A stretch of DNA of 64,000 nt, from assembly GCA_023630585.1 (NCBI GenBank), contig CM042555.1:3137501-3201500 (forward strand), given 5' to 3'. Every line of letters begins with the position of its first letter. Positions within the stretch are counted from its first letter, which is position 1. Position numbers and translations under genes: made by a program. The DNA is from Cranoglanis bouderius (Eukaryota > Chordata > Actinopteri > Siluriformes > Cranoglanididae). This document shows, one piece after another, positions 1 through 12,210 of this stretch. The notes beneath the pieces are model-generated. The model worked only from the letters and a program-made list of their open reading frames with translations, made no database searches and was not told the DNA's origin.

Positions 1-440
1 GATAAGTCTGTTTTGTGTTTTTTTTTTTTTCAGCCTAATGAAAGCCTCCTCCACTTGCATCGACACCTCTTTGTCGTTATCAGTGCTAATGTTGGTTAAC
101 CTTAACCACCCTTACATTACTCTGATGGCTGTGAATAAATTGTTCCATGAAGAATTTATACAACAATTAAAACAATTCTGGACTCATCTTCAAAGTTTAG
201 TCTTTACCACAGAGTTTCTGTGGTAAACATTCGGCTGTAAGGCTGAAAGCGTTTTATTCTGCGTCTATGTGCCTCCATGTTTTTTGTGAAAAGGGCCCGT
301 TAATACAGGTGTTAAGTTACTTTGTTAATGTCACGGATTAGTGCAATAATATTAAAGTCCATCATTTGTTCATTTCAATGTGTTAAGTGTTAAATAATGT
401 CAGTTAAGGGAACTGTAATGTACCGAGCCCAGCATGATAT
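1..440. other. Left edge, no gene assigned
   Basis: Unique AT-rich sequence. On the minus strand an open stretch from about 110 down to 10 encodes NISTDNDKEV..VEEAFIRLKK, which reads like protein but lacks a start, has stops upstream and runs off the window. It may be a relic of a transposon or an exon cut by the window edge. Confidence 0.25.
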
Positions 441-442
441 GC

Positions 443-473
<31 letters not shown>

Positions 474-538
474 TGTGTGTGTGTGCGTGCGTGCGTGCGC
501 GTGTGTGTGTGTGTGCGCGTGTGTGCGCGTGCTCGTGT
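440..538. repeat. (TGCG)n/(GT)n alternating purine-pyrimidine tract
   Basis: Nearly continuous alternating G/C/T units (GCGT and GTGT). High potential for left-handed Z-DNA. Confidence 0.9.
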
Positions 539-844
539 GCTGCACATCGGGGGAGCGGTAAAAAGTGGATGAAGTTGTGAAAGTGTTAGCGCTGTGTTGT
601 GAAGCAGTTTGACTCAGGGTTTGTTGCGGAGCTGTGAGTCACCACATCGAGGCCCCTCTGCAACATGTTTGTTTTCACTTCTGACTCAAATACAGATGTG
701 GAAATGTGAAATCTGGTGTAGAATCCACGCCAAGTTTAGAGCATCACGAGAGGGGAAAAAGTTGGTCAAATGAATGAATGATAAATGAGTGAATTATTCA
801 CTCTGTCAGTATTTGACTGTTCTCCCAAAGTAGCACTTACATTA
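539..844. other. Unannotated intergenic DNA
   Basis: Unique sequence with AATGAATG-type runs near 770-795. No gene seen. Confidence 0.5.
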
Positions 845-1000
845 AATGGCCAAAGGTTTGCTTTATCCTGGTTGGGGTCACGGCGATTCCGGAGCCTATC
901 CCAGGAATACTGGGCATGAGGTGGGAATACACCCTGGGTGTGATTTCAGTCCATCACAGGGCACCACGCCTCAAAGGCCACTCGTATGGCGTGTGTAGTT
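845..1000 (-). repeat. Old SINE-like dispersed repeat fragment
   Basis: Contains TTTATCCTGG, GGAGCCTATCCCAGGAA, GTGGGAATACACCCTGG and CCATCACAGGGCACCA, the core also present at 3480, 7600, 11880, 51050 and 61560. The tRNA-like head is missing. Confidence 0.7.
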
Positions 1001-1956
1001 AGGCGGCGCGATTTTCTCGTCCTGTGATCGTTTTCTGATGGTTGATTTTCTTGGTGAGGAATTGTGTAGAGTGAACCCATCTGCAACTAGCTGCAGGTAC
1101 AGTGCTGAGAAAAAAGCCAGTGAGAGTCTGAAGAGTCTGAGTGGAAATCAAGTAAATCTGCTGTCACGTGCAGCAGATCTCTGAATCCAGTTCTGTCATG
1201 CACCTATTTGTGATTTTGTGCGAAGGTGCCACTTCTTTAAAAACATTTTGGCATGTCAAACCCCAATGGTTGTTAGGAACAACAAAAATAAAAACAAACA
1301 CAACGTAATTCCTGGTGGCTTGCAGTATAAAATTAGCTATATATTTTTGCACTATAGAAGAGATCTCCAGTTCTCTTTGCAGAACAGACAATTCTCACTG
1401 CCTGCATCTCCCCAAGCAATCCTCAATCCAGGTTTTTCTCTTACTTTTCTTTTTATTTCTTTCTGCACAAAATAGTGACACAAAGTCGGCAAAGGTGTGG
1501 GGAAACCAAAGAACCCGGAGGAAACCCCAATGGAAATGAGGAGAACCTTCATTCTATCATCAGGCTACAGAGAAACTGAAAAGCTCTTCATCCTGAAGAC
1601 TTTCCCTTATCGGAAAACCTAAAGTAACTGCTTTTAATTCTCTTTGACTATTTCTCTTTCTGAAGTTAAGTTGCACTCCAACCCTTTATCCTTGCATCCG
1701 TTGTAGATCAGAGCATCTTCTGACTTACAGGAGGAACTGACATTGTAGAGCTCGAGAGGTTAACATGAACACAGCACTTCTGATTCAGCGGTTTTTTTTT
1801 TTTTTTTCCATCTGCTTATTTAGCTCCTTGGCAAATAAACATTTGGAATCCTCTGAGGACTCAGCCGATAATGTGCAATTTGTACAAAGTCTGATTACAA
1901 AATCAGCACGCAGAAGAGCTTCCAGGGAGACCTGAAACGCCTCAACACCACACAGA
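1000..1956. other. Intergenic DNA without gene
   Basis: Unique sequence with a T-tract at 1792-1807. Several short open frames (for example around 1164-1552) have no recognisable features and overlap each other on both strands. Confidence 0.5.
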
Positions 1957-1965
1957 GACAGAGAC

Positions 1966-2056
<91 letters not shown>

Positions 2057-2875
2057 GGTAGAGAGATGGAATGAGAGTGTGAGACATGATTAAAAGAGAG
2101 AGGCAGAATGAGAGAAAGACAAAATGAGAGAGAGAGAGACACACAAAGGAAAAGAGTGGGAGAGTGAGACATGATGATAGAGAGACAGAATAAGAGAGAG
2201 ACAGAATGAGAGAAAGAGTCATAAACAGAAACAGAAAGAAAGACTTGACAGAGAGAGAGACAGAATGACAGAGTGAAAGAAAGTCACAGAGACGGACACA
2301 AAGAGAGAGAGAGAGACAGAAACAGAGTAGCAGTGAGAAATGGAGAGAGATAGAGAAGGTCAGAGAGAGAGAGCTGGAGAGAGATAGAGAAAGTCAGAGA
2401 GAGAGAGTGAGACAGACAGACAGACAATCAGACAGAGAGAGAGAGAGACAGAAACAGATAGTGAGAGATGGAGAGAAATAGGGAAAGTCAAAGAGAGAGA
2501 CAGATAGACAGAGAGATAGAAACAGATAGTGAGAGTGAGAGATGGAGAGCAATAGAGAAGGTCAGAGAGAGAGAGTGAGACAGACAGACACACATACAGA
2601 GAGAGAGACCGAAACAGATAGTGAGAGATGGAGAGAAATAGGGAAAGTCAAAGAGAGAGACAGATAGACAGAGAGATAGAAACAGATAGTGAGAGTGAGA
2701 GATGGAGAACAATAGAGAAGGTCAGAGAGAGAGAGTGAGACAGATAGACACACATACAGAGAGAGAGACCGAAACAGATAGTGAGAGATGGAGAGAAATA
2801 GGGAAAGTCAGAGAGAGAGACAGAGAGACAAAAACAGATAGTGAGAGTGAGAGATGGAGAGAAATAGAGAAGGTC

Positions 2876-2910
<35 letters not shown>

Positions 2911-3085
2911 AAGTCAGTGAGAGAGAGACACACATACAGAGAGAGAGAGACCGAAACAGATAGTGAGAGATGGAGAGAAATAGGGAAAGTCAGAGAGAGA
3001 GACAAAGAGACAGAAACAGATAGTGAGAGCGAGAGATGGAGAGAGATAGGGAAAGTCAGAGAGAGACAGACAGACAGACAGACAG
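1957..3085. repeat. Large GA-rich satellite: (GA)n head plus 160 bp minisatellite
   Basis: Starts as pure GA (1970-2052), then degenerates into a GA-rich array in which a longer unit repeats. CACACATACAGAGAGAGAG followed by CCGAAACAG occurs at about 2590, 2750 (spacing 160) and 2929 (spacing about 180 because of an extra GA run), with a poorer copy near 2430. Open frames of Ser/Leu or Arg/Glu composition here are artefacts. Confidence 0.9.
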
Positions 3086-3475
3086 GGAGGGAGGAGGTGA
3101 TCCAGAAGAAAAACAGATTAGTAGGCTGAAGGTGGCTCTGAAAGTCGGCACTTTGCAGTTGTAATAGTTTGCGAGGCTTCAGTTCCTCTGAGTAAAGGCT
3201 AGCAGCTGGACCCTGACGAAAGCCTCGGAAGTCACTCAGTTGGCTGACCAGCGCAGGGATATTGCTGAATAATGACTTTTGTCTGGCTCAGATATCATTT
3301 TAAACGTCATTCATGCAGCTGCAATGACATGCACCGCATTTACTTAGCCTAGTCAGTTTGAATACCTATTACAAGTTAATAATGACATTTAATACCGAAT
3401 AAAAGCTTTATTGCAGCTGCACTTCTATTGTGAAGTCAGCTGCAAAATTCTTGCCACCCTTCACGAGTATAGGTA
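3086..3475. other. Intergenic DNA without gene
   Basis: Unique sequence, no element or gene recognised. Confidence 0.5.
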
Positions 3476-3735
3476 ACAGTCACTCACTTTCAGTAAGCAC
3501 TTTATCCTGGCCAGGGTGCCGGTGGATCCACAGTCTGCCCCTGGAGCAATGTGACGCGGGAATACACCCTCGACAGGATGCCAGTTCATCACAGGGCACA
3601 CACACACTTACACATACGCACACATATACACCTACTGGCATGTTTTTTAGGAGGTGAGAGGAAACCGGAGAGCCCAAGGACACGAGGAGAATTATTTTCC
3701 CACAGATGGATCTTTCAACAAGATAATGACTCCAA
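3476..3735 (-). repeat. SINE-like dispersed repeat, diverged copy
   Basis: Begins with TCACTCACTTTCAGTAAGC (the tail of this repeat class read on the plus strand) and contains CCAGTTCATCACAGGGCAC and GGAGGTGAGAGGAAACCGGAG. Truncated at the head. Confidence 0.7.
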
Positions 3736-3929
3736 ATAACGGCCCAGAGTGCCACGCTTGTGAGTTCAAATCTAGATGATGCCGGTCATTCGAAATAGGC
3801 TGTGCTCTCTGGGTGGGAGGGGCGTACTCTCCTCTATCAATCACGGTGACACTGGGTGTCTGTGAGCCCATGTATGTGGAAGAGGGCAGAAAGCACTTTC
3901 CAGAGTAAATTGGGGAGAAAAATCAGGGA

Positions 3930-4236
3930 GAAATCCATCCATTTTCCGGACCACTTATGCTACACAAGGCGGAGTCTGGAGCCTCTCCCAGGGAACACCC
4001 TGGACGGGGTGCCAACCCATTGCAGGGCACAATCACACACACACACACACACACACTACAGGCAATTTGGAAATGCCAATCATCCTACAATGTATATCTT
4101 TGGACTGGGGGAGAAAACCGGAGTACCCAGAGGAAACCCCCGAATCACATGCAAACTCCGCACACACAGGGTGGAGGTGGGATTCAAACCAGGCACGAGG
4201 CAAATGTGCTAAACACTAATCCACTGTTCCCCCCAG
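3930..4236 (-). repeat. tRNA-derived SINE copy
   Basis: Read on the minus strand it has a head with GGTTTGAATCCCACC (B-box-like), TTTGCATG, the GGTTTCCTC..GGGTACTCCGG body, a CA/GT tract, GGGTTGGCACC and a tail ending in AATGGATGGAT. A-box-like TTAGTG is degenerate. At least six related copies lie in this window. Confidence 0.75.
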
Positions 4237-4885
4237 GACAAATCCAAAAAAATGTAAAAATTGACCTGTGTCAATATTTAAAGCCTACTGAAAACCTGTG
4301 GTCTGAGTGGACGATGACGTCCACGTGCACAAACCTGAGAATATAAAGGAATTTAAAATGGAGGAGCGGAGCAAGATCTTGTACAGGTGTCTCAGACTCC
4401 CGTGCTTTTATTCTGTCCAGCGTATGACAGCCTTCATCGTGACCTTTAGTGTGAGCTGCTGATCTGTGAAATTGCAGAAATCTTATCACCCATTGCATGT
4501 TTCATTCATTTTTTATATTTATTTTTGCTCATATACAATTATAGAGTAATTATGGAGTTGTCGGTAAGTTTATTGAACTTCATTGATTTCTTTTTCTTTT
4601 TCTTGTGCTCCTGACAACTTTATCTAAAGTGGACAATATTTGATCAGTATTGCACAGAACACTAAACCTCGCCAAGCACCTCCATGAATGCCAATGCACG
4701 TGCAAGGTGTGTGTGTACATCTGTGTGTGTGTGTGTATTTGTTTGTGCTTTATTGAGAAATAGTACAAGTACACAATCAACAGGCGCAGAGATAAGATTG
4801 TGAACCGGTTGGCCTTTAGGGATACCCTCTTCCCAACTGCACTTAATCCTCAGCAATAAAAATAGGACAGGACCCTCTTGACTTG

Positions 4886-4938
<53 letters not shown>

Positions 4939-5180
4939 TATCTGAGGACATAGACAGCATGATTTATAATGATGCGTTTAAAAATTTCAACATTGCAGCA
5001 AGAGAAGAGCTAAGAACTATGATGTATTCTGCAGACAATCTTGTGCATGTACTTGAGTGTGTGTGTGTGTGTGTGTGTGTGTGCACCTAAAAATTCCTTT
5101 TATTGGGGTACCTCCTAGAAAATTTGGGATTTGATGTATACTTTAGTTATAAGCATCAAGTTGTGTAATCAAGTTGCTGT
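4237..5180. other. Intergenic DNA with two GT microsatellites
   Basis: Unique sequence with GT tracts at 4888-4937 and 5058-5083. A short frame between them codes mostly Cys-Val from the repeats. No gene seen. Confidence 0.6.
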
Positions 5181-5184
5181 GAAT

Positions 5185-6110
5185 ATAAGAGGAATAAAAC
5201 ACTCGGTGTCATGCTGTTACGGGAAAACAATCAACAACAGGGTGGTGTGATGACGTGGAGTTACTGTTTTTTCCCCCACCACACCCTGAAGTGTTTTATT
5301 CCTCTGATACCACAACAATTTGACAACGATTATATATATATATATATATATATACATAAATTAATTAAAGAATGAGCTCATAATTTTTATCCAGTTATAG
5401 TTATCACATTTAAAACAACCCCCCTCCCCCCAAAAAAAAGGTATACGTTATAGCAGCCATGAGCGGTCATTCCCTCACCACCATCTCTTTCTTTCTCTCT
5501 CTTGAAGTTAATAAGATTAAAAAAATCACAGTTTGCCATGTTACCAAGAAACCAGAAAGTGTAAACTCTTCTGTCTTTTTTTTTTTTTAAGTGACACTTG
5601 AAGGCCAGTGTATGGTAACCCATACTTGGAATTTGTCCTCTGCATTTAACCCATCCAAGTTAGTGCACACACATTAGGAGTTGTGAGTAGTGAACACACA
5701 CACACACACACACACTACAAACCGTGAACACACCCGGAGCAGTGGGCAGCCATTTTTGCTGCGGCACCCGGGGAGCAGTTGAGGGTTAAGGGCCTTGCTC
5801 AAGTGCCCAACAGTGGCAGCTTGGCGGTGCTGGGATTTGAACTCACGACCTTCCGAGCAGTAGCCCAACATCTTAACCACTGAGCGCTATCACCGCCCCA
5901 AAGATGGAGCATCCTCACCGTCCTGAAGATGTCGTAGAATTAAAACTTTACTTCTGACTCTTACACAGCGCTGACACTGGAGACTCCTTCCCTGAATGTT
6001 AAATACACGTCTCCTTACCGAAAACTTCACTACGTCAATGATTACAACACATCAGTTTATGTGGAGCGTCCGGCGTACAAATCCCTGTGTAAATAGTTAA
6101 TATAGAAAGA
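5185..6110 (+). mobile_element. Dispersed repeat family A, copy 1 (split by a SINE)
   Basis: Left part GGAATAAAACACTCG, then AATCAACAACAGGGTGGTGTGA, an internal AT tract, TCTCTTGAAGTTAATAAGA, then CTGAAGAT...GCGCTGACACTGGAGACTCCTTCC and GTCCGGCGTACAAATCCCTGTG. The same ordered blocks recur near 22826-24290, 54020-54640 and, inverted, 16290, 43770 and 63870. No ORF. Interrupted by the SINE at 5585-5899. Confidence 0.7.
5585..5899 (-). repeat. Second tRNA-derived SINE family, copy 1
   Basis: On the minus strand it starts GGGGCGGTGATAGCGCTCAG, then TGGTTAAGATGTTGGGC (A-box-like) and GTGAGTTCAAATCCCAGC (B-box-like). GGCCCTTAACCCTCAACTGC and a GT tract follow, and it ends in an A-rich tail (the T-run on the plus strand). 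Inserted into family A copy 1. Confidence 0.85.
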
Positions 6111-6428
6111 TGATGTATTAGAGGTCAGTCCTGTGTGTCTGTATGATAATAGTGTGTATGTGTGTATGAGGTTTGATTCTGCTGCAGACTGCATGTGTAT
6201 TTGGCATGGTTTGTTTGCTAAGTGTGTGTGTGTGTGTGTGTAAGGTCACATTAGATGTGTGATGGGTCTGAATAGAGCTGTCCTCTTTGACATGCCATGT
6301 TTGCTCTGGGTGCGTTTGTGGGCACGCATGTATTTGTTCAGTTTCATTATTTTCTGGGGCCCTGGACAACGCCAGGAAGCCTTATCACACAGGCAAGTTT
6401 GGTCTGACTGAAACTGTGTGTATGTGAA

Positions 6429-6492
<64 letters not shown>

Positions 6493-6671
6493 TAGTAAGG
6501 TAGTATGAGTGAACTTAAATGTAAATCCAAGTATAGAGTATATGTGTATGGCGTCTGAGAAAACCCATCATATGTCTCTTTGTCTGGAAACTTTAAGAAA
6601 CCTTAAATATCCATCCATCCATTTTCCATACCACTTATTCTACACAGGTTTACGGTGGAGACTTTTGTCTA

Positions 6672-6719
<48 letters not shown>

Positions 6720-6945
6720 CAAGAGAGAGCGCAAACAATGTCTGACAAGTTGTCATTGACAAAAAAAAAATTTGGCCCAAAATTTGAGAAACATATTTCA
6801 ATTAAGGGAAGTTTTTAGTTTTCAGAACTAAATATAGTACAAAATGTGTAAATTTCACTATATGAAGAGTTTCCCCGAGTAAGATTTATACATATTTTGT
6901 ATAAATGACACTTTAAAAAAGATCTGTTTATGGTTAAGGCCTAAA
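6111..6945. other. Intergenic DNA with GA microsatellites
   Basis: GT run at 6222-6240, GA tracts at 6433-6490 and 6677-6720, and a truncated SINE tail (ATCCATCCATTTTCCATACC) at 6608-6672 fused to the second GA tract. No gene. Confidence 0.7.
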
Positions 6946-7095
6946 TTATGTGGACATGCACCATACAAGTCCCTGTGTGATTTGTTACTCTAGGAAAGAG
7001 AACATATTTGAACAAGTGCATTAATATACAGTGAACCTGTGATGGGTCTTACTGCCGGAACTACGTTCATAGCTGCTGTTATAGAAAATTAAAAT
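6946..7095 (+). mobile_element. Family A fragment
   Basis: Contains ACCATACAAGTCCCTGTG, a GTTACT..AGGAAAGAG block, and ACGTTCATAGCTGCTGTTATAGAAAATTAA, matching the right-hand end of the longer family A copies. Confidence 0.55.
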
Positions 7096-7590
7096 CAGTC
7101 ACAATGCAACACTAACCCCACCTCTAAACTTAGTCGTTGGTATTTTTTCCCTACAATTTGCATTAATGAGTCCATGCTGTTAGGACGCTGTCTCAGAAAT
7201 GGCAGATACCCAGCGAGAGTGTGGTGACAGGGAACAGTTTCAAACTCAAACACTGAAGCAACGCAACCATGTGACAGCGTTGCAGCAAACGGGATTGAAC
7301 TCAACATTCCATCCGAGAGCTCTGGGAAATGTAACTCAAGACTCCAGACTCGCAAAAACCGAGTCCTCGCTGTGATGTGAAGGCTTCGGTACACTTTCCT
7401 CAGCTGGTGGGGAGAGGACAGGAAATAACTTTTCCTAAGGCAGGTAATCTTTAGCTGAGTATGACACTTCGTCTGTTTAAACCTCAACCAATTTGGGTTT
7501 ATCTTCAACCATGTTGGAGCTTGAGCAATAAATCAATGCATTTAAAAAAAAAATAAGAACAGTTTATTGTGTGTGTTTGGTCAGTTATTC
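7096..7590. other. Intergenic DNA without gene
   Basis: A 137-residue minus-strand frame (7095-7508) is open but has no recognisable motif. Treated as chance. Confidence 0.4.
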
Positions 7591-7594
7591 ATTC

Positions 7595-7855
7595 ATTCAA
7601 CTTCAGTAAGGGTTTTATTCCGGCCAGGGGTGATGTGGATCCTGAGCCTATCCCGGGAACACTAGACGTGAGGTGGGAATGCACCCTGGAAAGGGCACCA
7701 TCTAGGAACAATTTACAGTCAATCCAACTGACATGTTTTGGGATGTTGGAGGAAACTGGAGAACCAATAGGAAATCCACAGGAACATAGGGAGAACATCC
7801 AGGGAGACCTCAGACTCGAGCCAGAAACCCTGGAGCTTTGAGGTGCAATGTACCA
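7595..7855 (-). repeat. SINE-like dispersed repeat, diverged copy
   Basis: Starts TTCATTCATTCAACTTCAGT, then CTGAGCCTATCCCGGGAACA, GTGGGAATGCACCCTGG, ACATGTTTTGGGATG and a degenerate head. Confidence 0.7.
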
Positions 7856-8510
7856 CCATAAATACCTTTACAACAATCATTTAAATCCTTAAACGGATTC
7901 CATCAGTCTATCATTCTGGACAAACAAAAAGAGAACCCAATCACTGTCAGGGTAGTTTTTATGATCTTGTATAATGTTAGGCCAGATATGTTACAGTCTT
8001 CTAAAGAAACGCAAATAAAATTCAAGAGATGTCGATATTTCCTCGAATGCACCCCTGCATGAGTTCATGACGGCACACATACAGCAATGCCAAAGCTGGT
8101 GAAAGTCTGGCCTCGTGTCCTGTTGTGTAATCTGTCATCATGCCCATCAGTCTGAATATGTTCCCTTGGATATCTATTCTCAGATGACATTTCCCTGAGA
8201 GTGTCACTGGTCTGTGGGCGAGGACTTTGGAAATCAGGAGATTGGATGGTTTGGAGGCTTGGCTATTCTGGCGACGAGGGCGAGCTACTTGCTAGTCTGC
8301 CTCTGATCACAAGTAGATTTAAATCTTGATGTAGCTGGAAACGTGCAACCTGGATCATTAATTATACAGGAATGGCTGGTACAAACCATTGTATTGAATG
8401 AGCAACCCTATGGCACTGACATGTGGTCCGTTTTTTCAGTTCCCCACTCGCAATTTTAGTATAACATGCAGTGTGTTGACGCAGTACAGAAGTGTGTGAA
8501 ATTAGTGTGG
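7856..8510. other. Intergenic DNA without gene
   Basis: Unique sequence; no recognisable element. Confidence 0.45.
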
Positions 8511-8514
8511 TTTT

Positions 8515-9195
8515 TATTGTGGGCAAAGCAGAAATCAGAGTCAAAATGTGAGTGGGCAACATCAAACAAGGATAATCCATAATCAGGAAACCAAGAAAAC
8601 AGGTGAGGGTCAAAACCAGGAAGTACACGGAGCTAGACACAACATGATAACCGAGAATCAGGAAAACAACTGCTTGGATTTAACGGACAAAAAGCATGAA
8701 AAGTCTTCATGCTGACCCTGAGACACATGAGGAACTAATCAAAGGTGAACTGAAAACACTTGAGAACAATCCGGATAAACACCGATCACACAACAGGTGT
8801 TGGAGACAAGAAACAAATCAAAACAGAACACACATGGAACGAGATCAAAGCAAAACACAAAATGGAGGCAGACAACATTAAACAAGCCGTAATCCATAAT
8901 CAAGAAACGAATAAAACACTAGCGAGGGGCAAAACTACGAGCCACGAGAGACACGTCTGGACTTAAGGACAGGGAGGGACGATAAGACTTCACGGAGACA
9001 AAAGGAAACACGAGGGTATTAAGACAACAAATTAATTACAGGGAACAGGGAAGAGGTGAGATCTACCGTACACCAATCACAAGTCGGGGGCAGAGACAAG
9101 AAACAAAATCGAGACAAGTCACAGATGACAATGTAAATAAAAGACCACGTGAAGTGAAATCACAACAAATCACGAACTGTGCAGAGAGGCAGAAT
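8515..9195. mobile_element. Decayed dispersed repeat, two tandem copies
   Basis: AAACAAGGATAATCCATAATC at about 8564 recurs as AAACAAGCCGTAATCCATAAT at about 8880. Each is followed by a CAAGAAA..GGGCAAAAC..A block and GGAGACAAGAAACAAATC-type sequence (8800, 9094). A further split copy lies at 46030-47050. Purine-rich, no coding capacity. Confidence 0.6.
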
Positions 9196-9960
9196 TCGTG
9201 ATTTTTACAGTTTCTACCTGCAAAATGTAAGTGGTTTTATTAAATGTGTATAGAGACATTATGCTTCAAAGGCATCAGTAGAAATCGTTGTTGCCTCTGG
9301 TGAGTGTATGCAGTTAGTACAGTTTGCACTCTTGCTTGTTTTGGACGTAACGTCAATCAAGCGTAAAAACATTTAAAACAAAAGTGGTGTTTCTGAATCG
9401 TACAGTTGGCCACAGGTTATATATTTTGGCTCCTACCAGTTTATAGGAAATAATAATTAAAAAAAACAAACAAAAAACAACCCTCTGAACAGGCCACGCC
9501 CACAAGTGACAAAACTACAAGCAGTGATCACGAGCGTGAAAGTATTGTATGGTTATACAGAAACATTTCAAATGGAAAAATGTGACTAGCATCATGGAAC
9601 AAATTTGACCCACCCATCTACGAGGAAATCTACGAGGAAATCTACGAGGAAATGAAAACCATAAAAGTGCGACAAAATTTAGAATTGAATAAAATCAATT
9701 CTAAAGGAACCTAGACTAGTTAAGTGCTGGAACATTTGCATTGAATGAAATGGAGATTATGAGCAATTATGATACATCTTTGTGACACTTCTTTGCAATA
9801 AATAATGCAAAAAAAAAAAAAATAATAATAATAATAATACTTGGTTTTCATTTGTCTCACTCTTGTATAATCTAAATAATCAATGTATCTCTATAAAACC
9901 GTGATGTGTGTAATCTGATCAGTATTACAATCTGAGAGGACTTCATGATTTTGCTCATAC
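9196..9960. other. Intergenic DNA without gene
   Basis: AT-rich, with a triple TCTACGAGGAAA repeat at 9617-9653 and an A-tract/AAT run at 9808-9840. Confidence 0.5.
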
Positions 9961-10020
9961 ACAGATACACACAGATACACACAGATACACACAGATACAC
10001 ACAGATACACACAGATACAC
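9961..10020. repeat. Perfect 10 bp tandem repeat, six copies
   Basis: The unit ACAGATACAC is repeated six times without change. Confidence 0.98.
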
Positions 10021-10350
10021 AGTGTCTCGTTTAATGGAGAACACACTAATTTCTCCTTGTCTCAAATCTTTTGCTCTGACAGTAAAGGGATCTTCTCTCT
10101 GACCCAATTCACCATGTCCTCATGGACACGACCCAGATGTCTTCCAGCTGTAGCTTTGCGTGTGTGTGTGTGTGTGTGTGTATCAGCTGGGTGTTATTAC
10201 ATTGTGTATCTCCTCTATATGCAATCAAACACATGTGATACTGGAGTCAGCACAAAGACTTTTCTTTTTCTTTAGTACAAAAATAACGAGGATTCATTTC
10301 TTATTTTGAAATAAAAGTGCAAAGTGGCTGTGTCTGCTTGAGATGTAGTG

Positions 10351-10389
<39 letters not shown>

Positions 10390-10589
10390 TTTATTTTTAT
10401 TTACTGCTAAAGCTAACCATAAACCTAAGAATTCAAAGTACCCCAGCACACAGCAGGAGAGAGAGTGTGTGTAATTTGCAGGTTTCTGTATCTTAATGGG
10501 GACAAAATGTCCCCACAAGAATAGGAATATCTGACCACATTATTTGGCTGGTCGCCATGAGGAACCCTTCTTTTATTTTATAGAATAAA

Positions 10590-10652
<63 letters not shown>

Positions 10653-11234
10653 TACCTCCATTCAAACCTTACATAAACCGTGAAGATGACCATTAATCAG
10701 TTCTCTCCTCTCTCTCTTTCACTCTCTCTCTCCTTCACCATGCCGTAATTCTCCCTGACAATCAATGTGAATTGTTTCGTTCTGGCACGTCAATCAGCTC
10801 CATCCTGATTGCTTACAGACGCTTTGGAGGACGCAGAGAATTTTGGAAATCTAGGTTCCTGGTGAGTGAGGTCCAGTGAAAACACAAACACACACACACA
10901 CACGGTTTTCTTACCATCCTAGTGAGAACCTGTGCTACACCTAAATCTAACCCTAACCTTCACCTCAGTAACCAAAAGGAGGCAATCAGTTTTCCTCATG
11001 GACAACAGCCAAATGTCCCCACAGGGTCAAAACTGTCTGATATTACTATCCTTTTAGGGAAATCGGGTCCCCCATAAGACATAAAAACATGAACAACCCA
11101 TCCCGCCCCCCCAACCCACCCACGCACGTTCTGTAACCCCAATCAGTCCATTCAGATACAGCACTCCCCACTTTCTTCCTCACGCTGACTGCACAAGCTC
11201 GTGTTTTCTTTTATCCAGCTATAGACCTAATCAT

Positions 11235-11298
<64 letters not shown>

Positions 11299-11861
11299 TT
11301 ATGAGAGTAATGATTTGTTCCTGATTTATTCTCAACCACAGCCAAGAATCACACACAGGTTTTAATTTCGCATGTTTGATGCTTTTTTCAGTCTGTAAAT
11401 CTCACACAGAATTCAGCTCTCTGTGGTGAGGGAGTTATTAATTATTTGCATGCCTGATCCAATGCACATGCAGAAACTGTACATCCGAGAAGTTCATACA
11501 CGTGTTACATGTGACAAACAAATAAATAATTTGAATCTGGACGTGATATAAACAGACGTGAATATTTAGTATATTCAGAAATAAGGTCCTAATAGCTTAC
11601 AGGAAACTTGGTGTGTGTCTCTCACTAAAAAGAAATAAACACTAAGAACTTGCACAAGTATATCTACTTGTGTAGTTCTCTTCACGATTAGTGTGCTTGT
11701 AGTATAGTTGAATAAACTTTTGCTTGTGTCCAGGTGATGATTTTATTGTTTCAGTTTATCTAAATGCAAACTACCAGAAAAAAAAAAAAAAAAAATCACG
11801 AGGCAGAGTTGAAATTCTGGGTCAATTGATGCAGCAAAGTAATTAGATGATATCCAGAACA
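10021..11861. other. Intergenic DNA with several CA/GT microsatellites
   Basis: GT tracts at 10158-10181 and 10352-10386; CA tracts at 10592-10649, 10885-10903 and 11240-11295; an A-tract at 11779-11796. Two stretches (10430-10525 and 10905-11060, the latter inverted) share words such as CCCCACA and ACCATCCTAGTGAGAACC-type text, suggesting an old repeat. No gene. Confidence 0.55.
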
Positions 11862-11976
11862 TCCAACCATCCATCTATCCATACCGCTTATCCTACACAG
11901 GGTCACGGGGAGCCTGGAGCCTATCCCAGGGAACTCTGGGCACAAGGCTGGGACGCCAACCCATTGCAGGGCACAA

Positions 11977-12038
<62 letters not shown>

Positions 12039-12210
12039 ACAATTTAGAGATACCTTTCAAGATACCTTATCTTTGGACTGGCGGAGGAAACCAGGGTACC
12101 CAGAGGAAACCCCCAAGGCACGGGGAGAACATGCAGGCTCTGCGCGCACAGGGTGGAGGCGGGATTCGAACCCCAAACCCTGGAGGCCAACGTGCCCAAT
12201 GCCCCCCATT
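11862..12210 (-). repeat. tRNA-derived SINE copy with expanded CA tract
   Basis: Tail AACCATCCATCTATCCATAC, then GGAGCCTATCCCAGGGAA, CCCATTGCAGGGCAC, 55 bp of CA, TCTTTGGACTGG, and the head with GGCGGGATTCGAACCCC, a clear B box on the minus strand. Confidence 0.85.

Noticed and set aside
1785..3129. Several Ser/Leu-rich and Arg/Glu-rich ORFs
   Set aside because: Translations of the GA/CT satellite, open only because the repeat lacks stop codons.
5585..5899. Possible functional tRNA genes at SINE heads (also 12120-12180, 18045-18100)
   Set aside because: A- and B-box-like words are present but cloverleaf pairing is not maintained and the sequence continues into SINE bodies.
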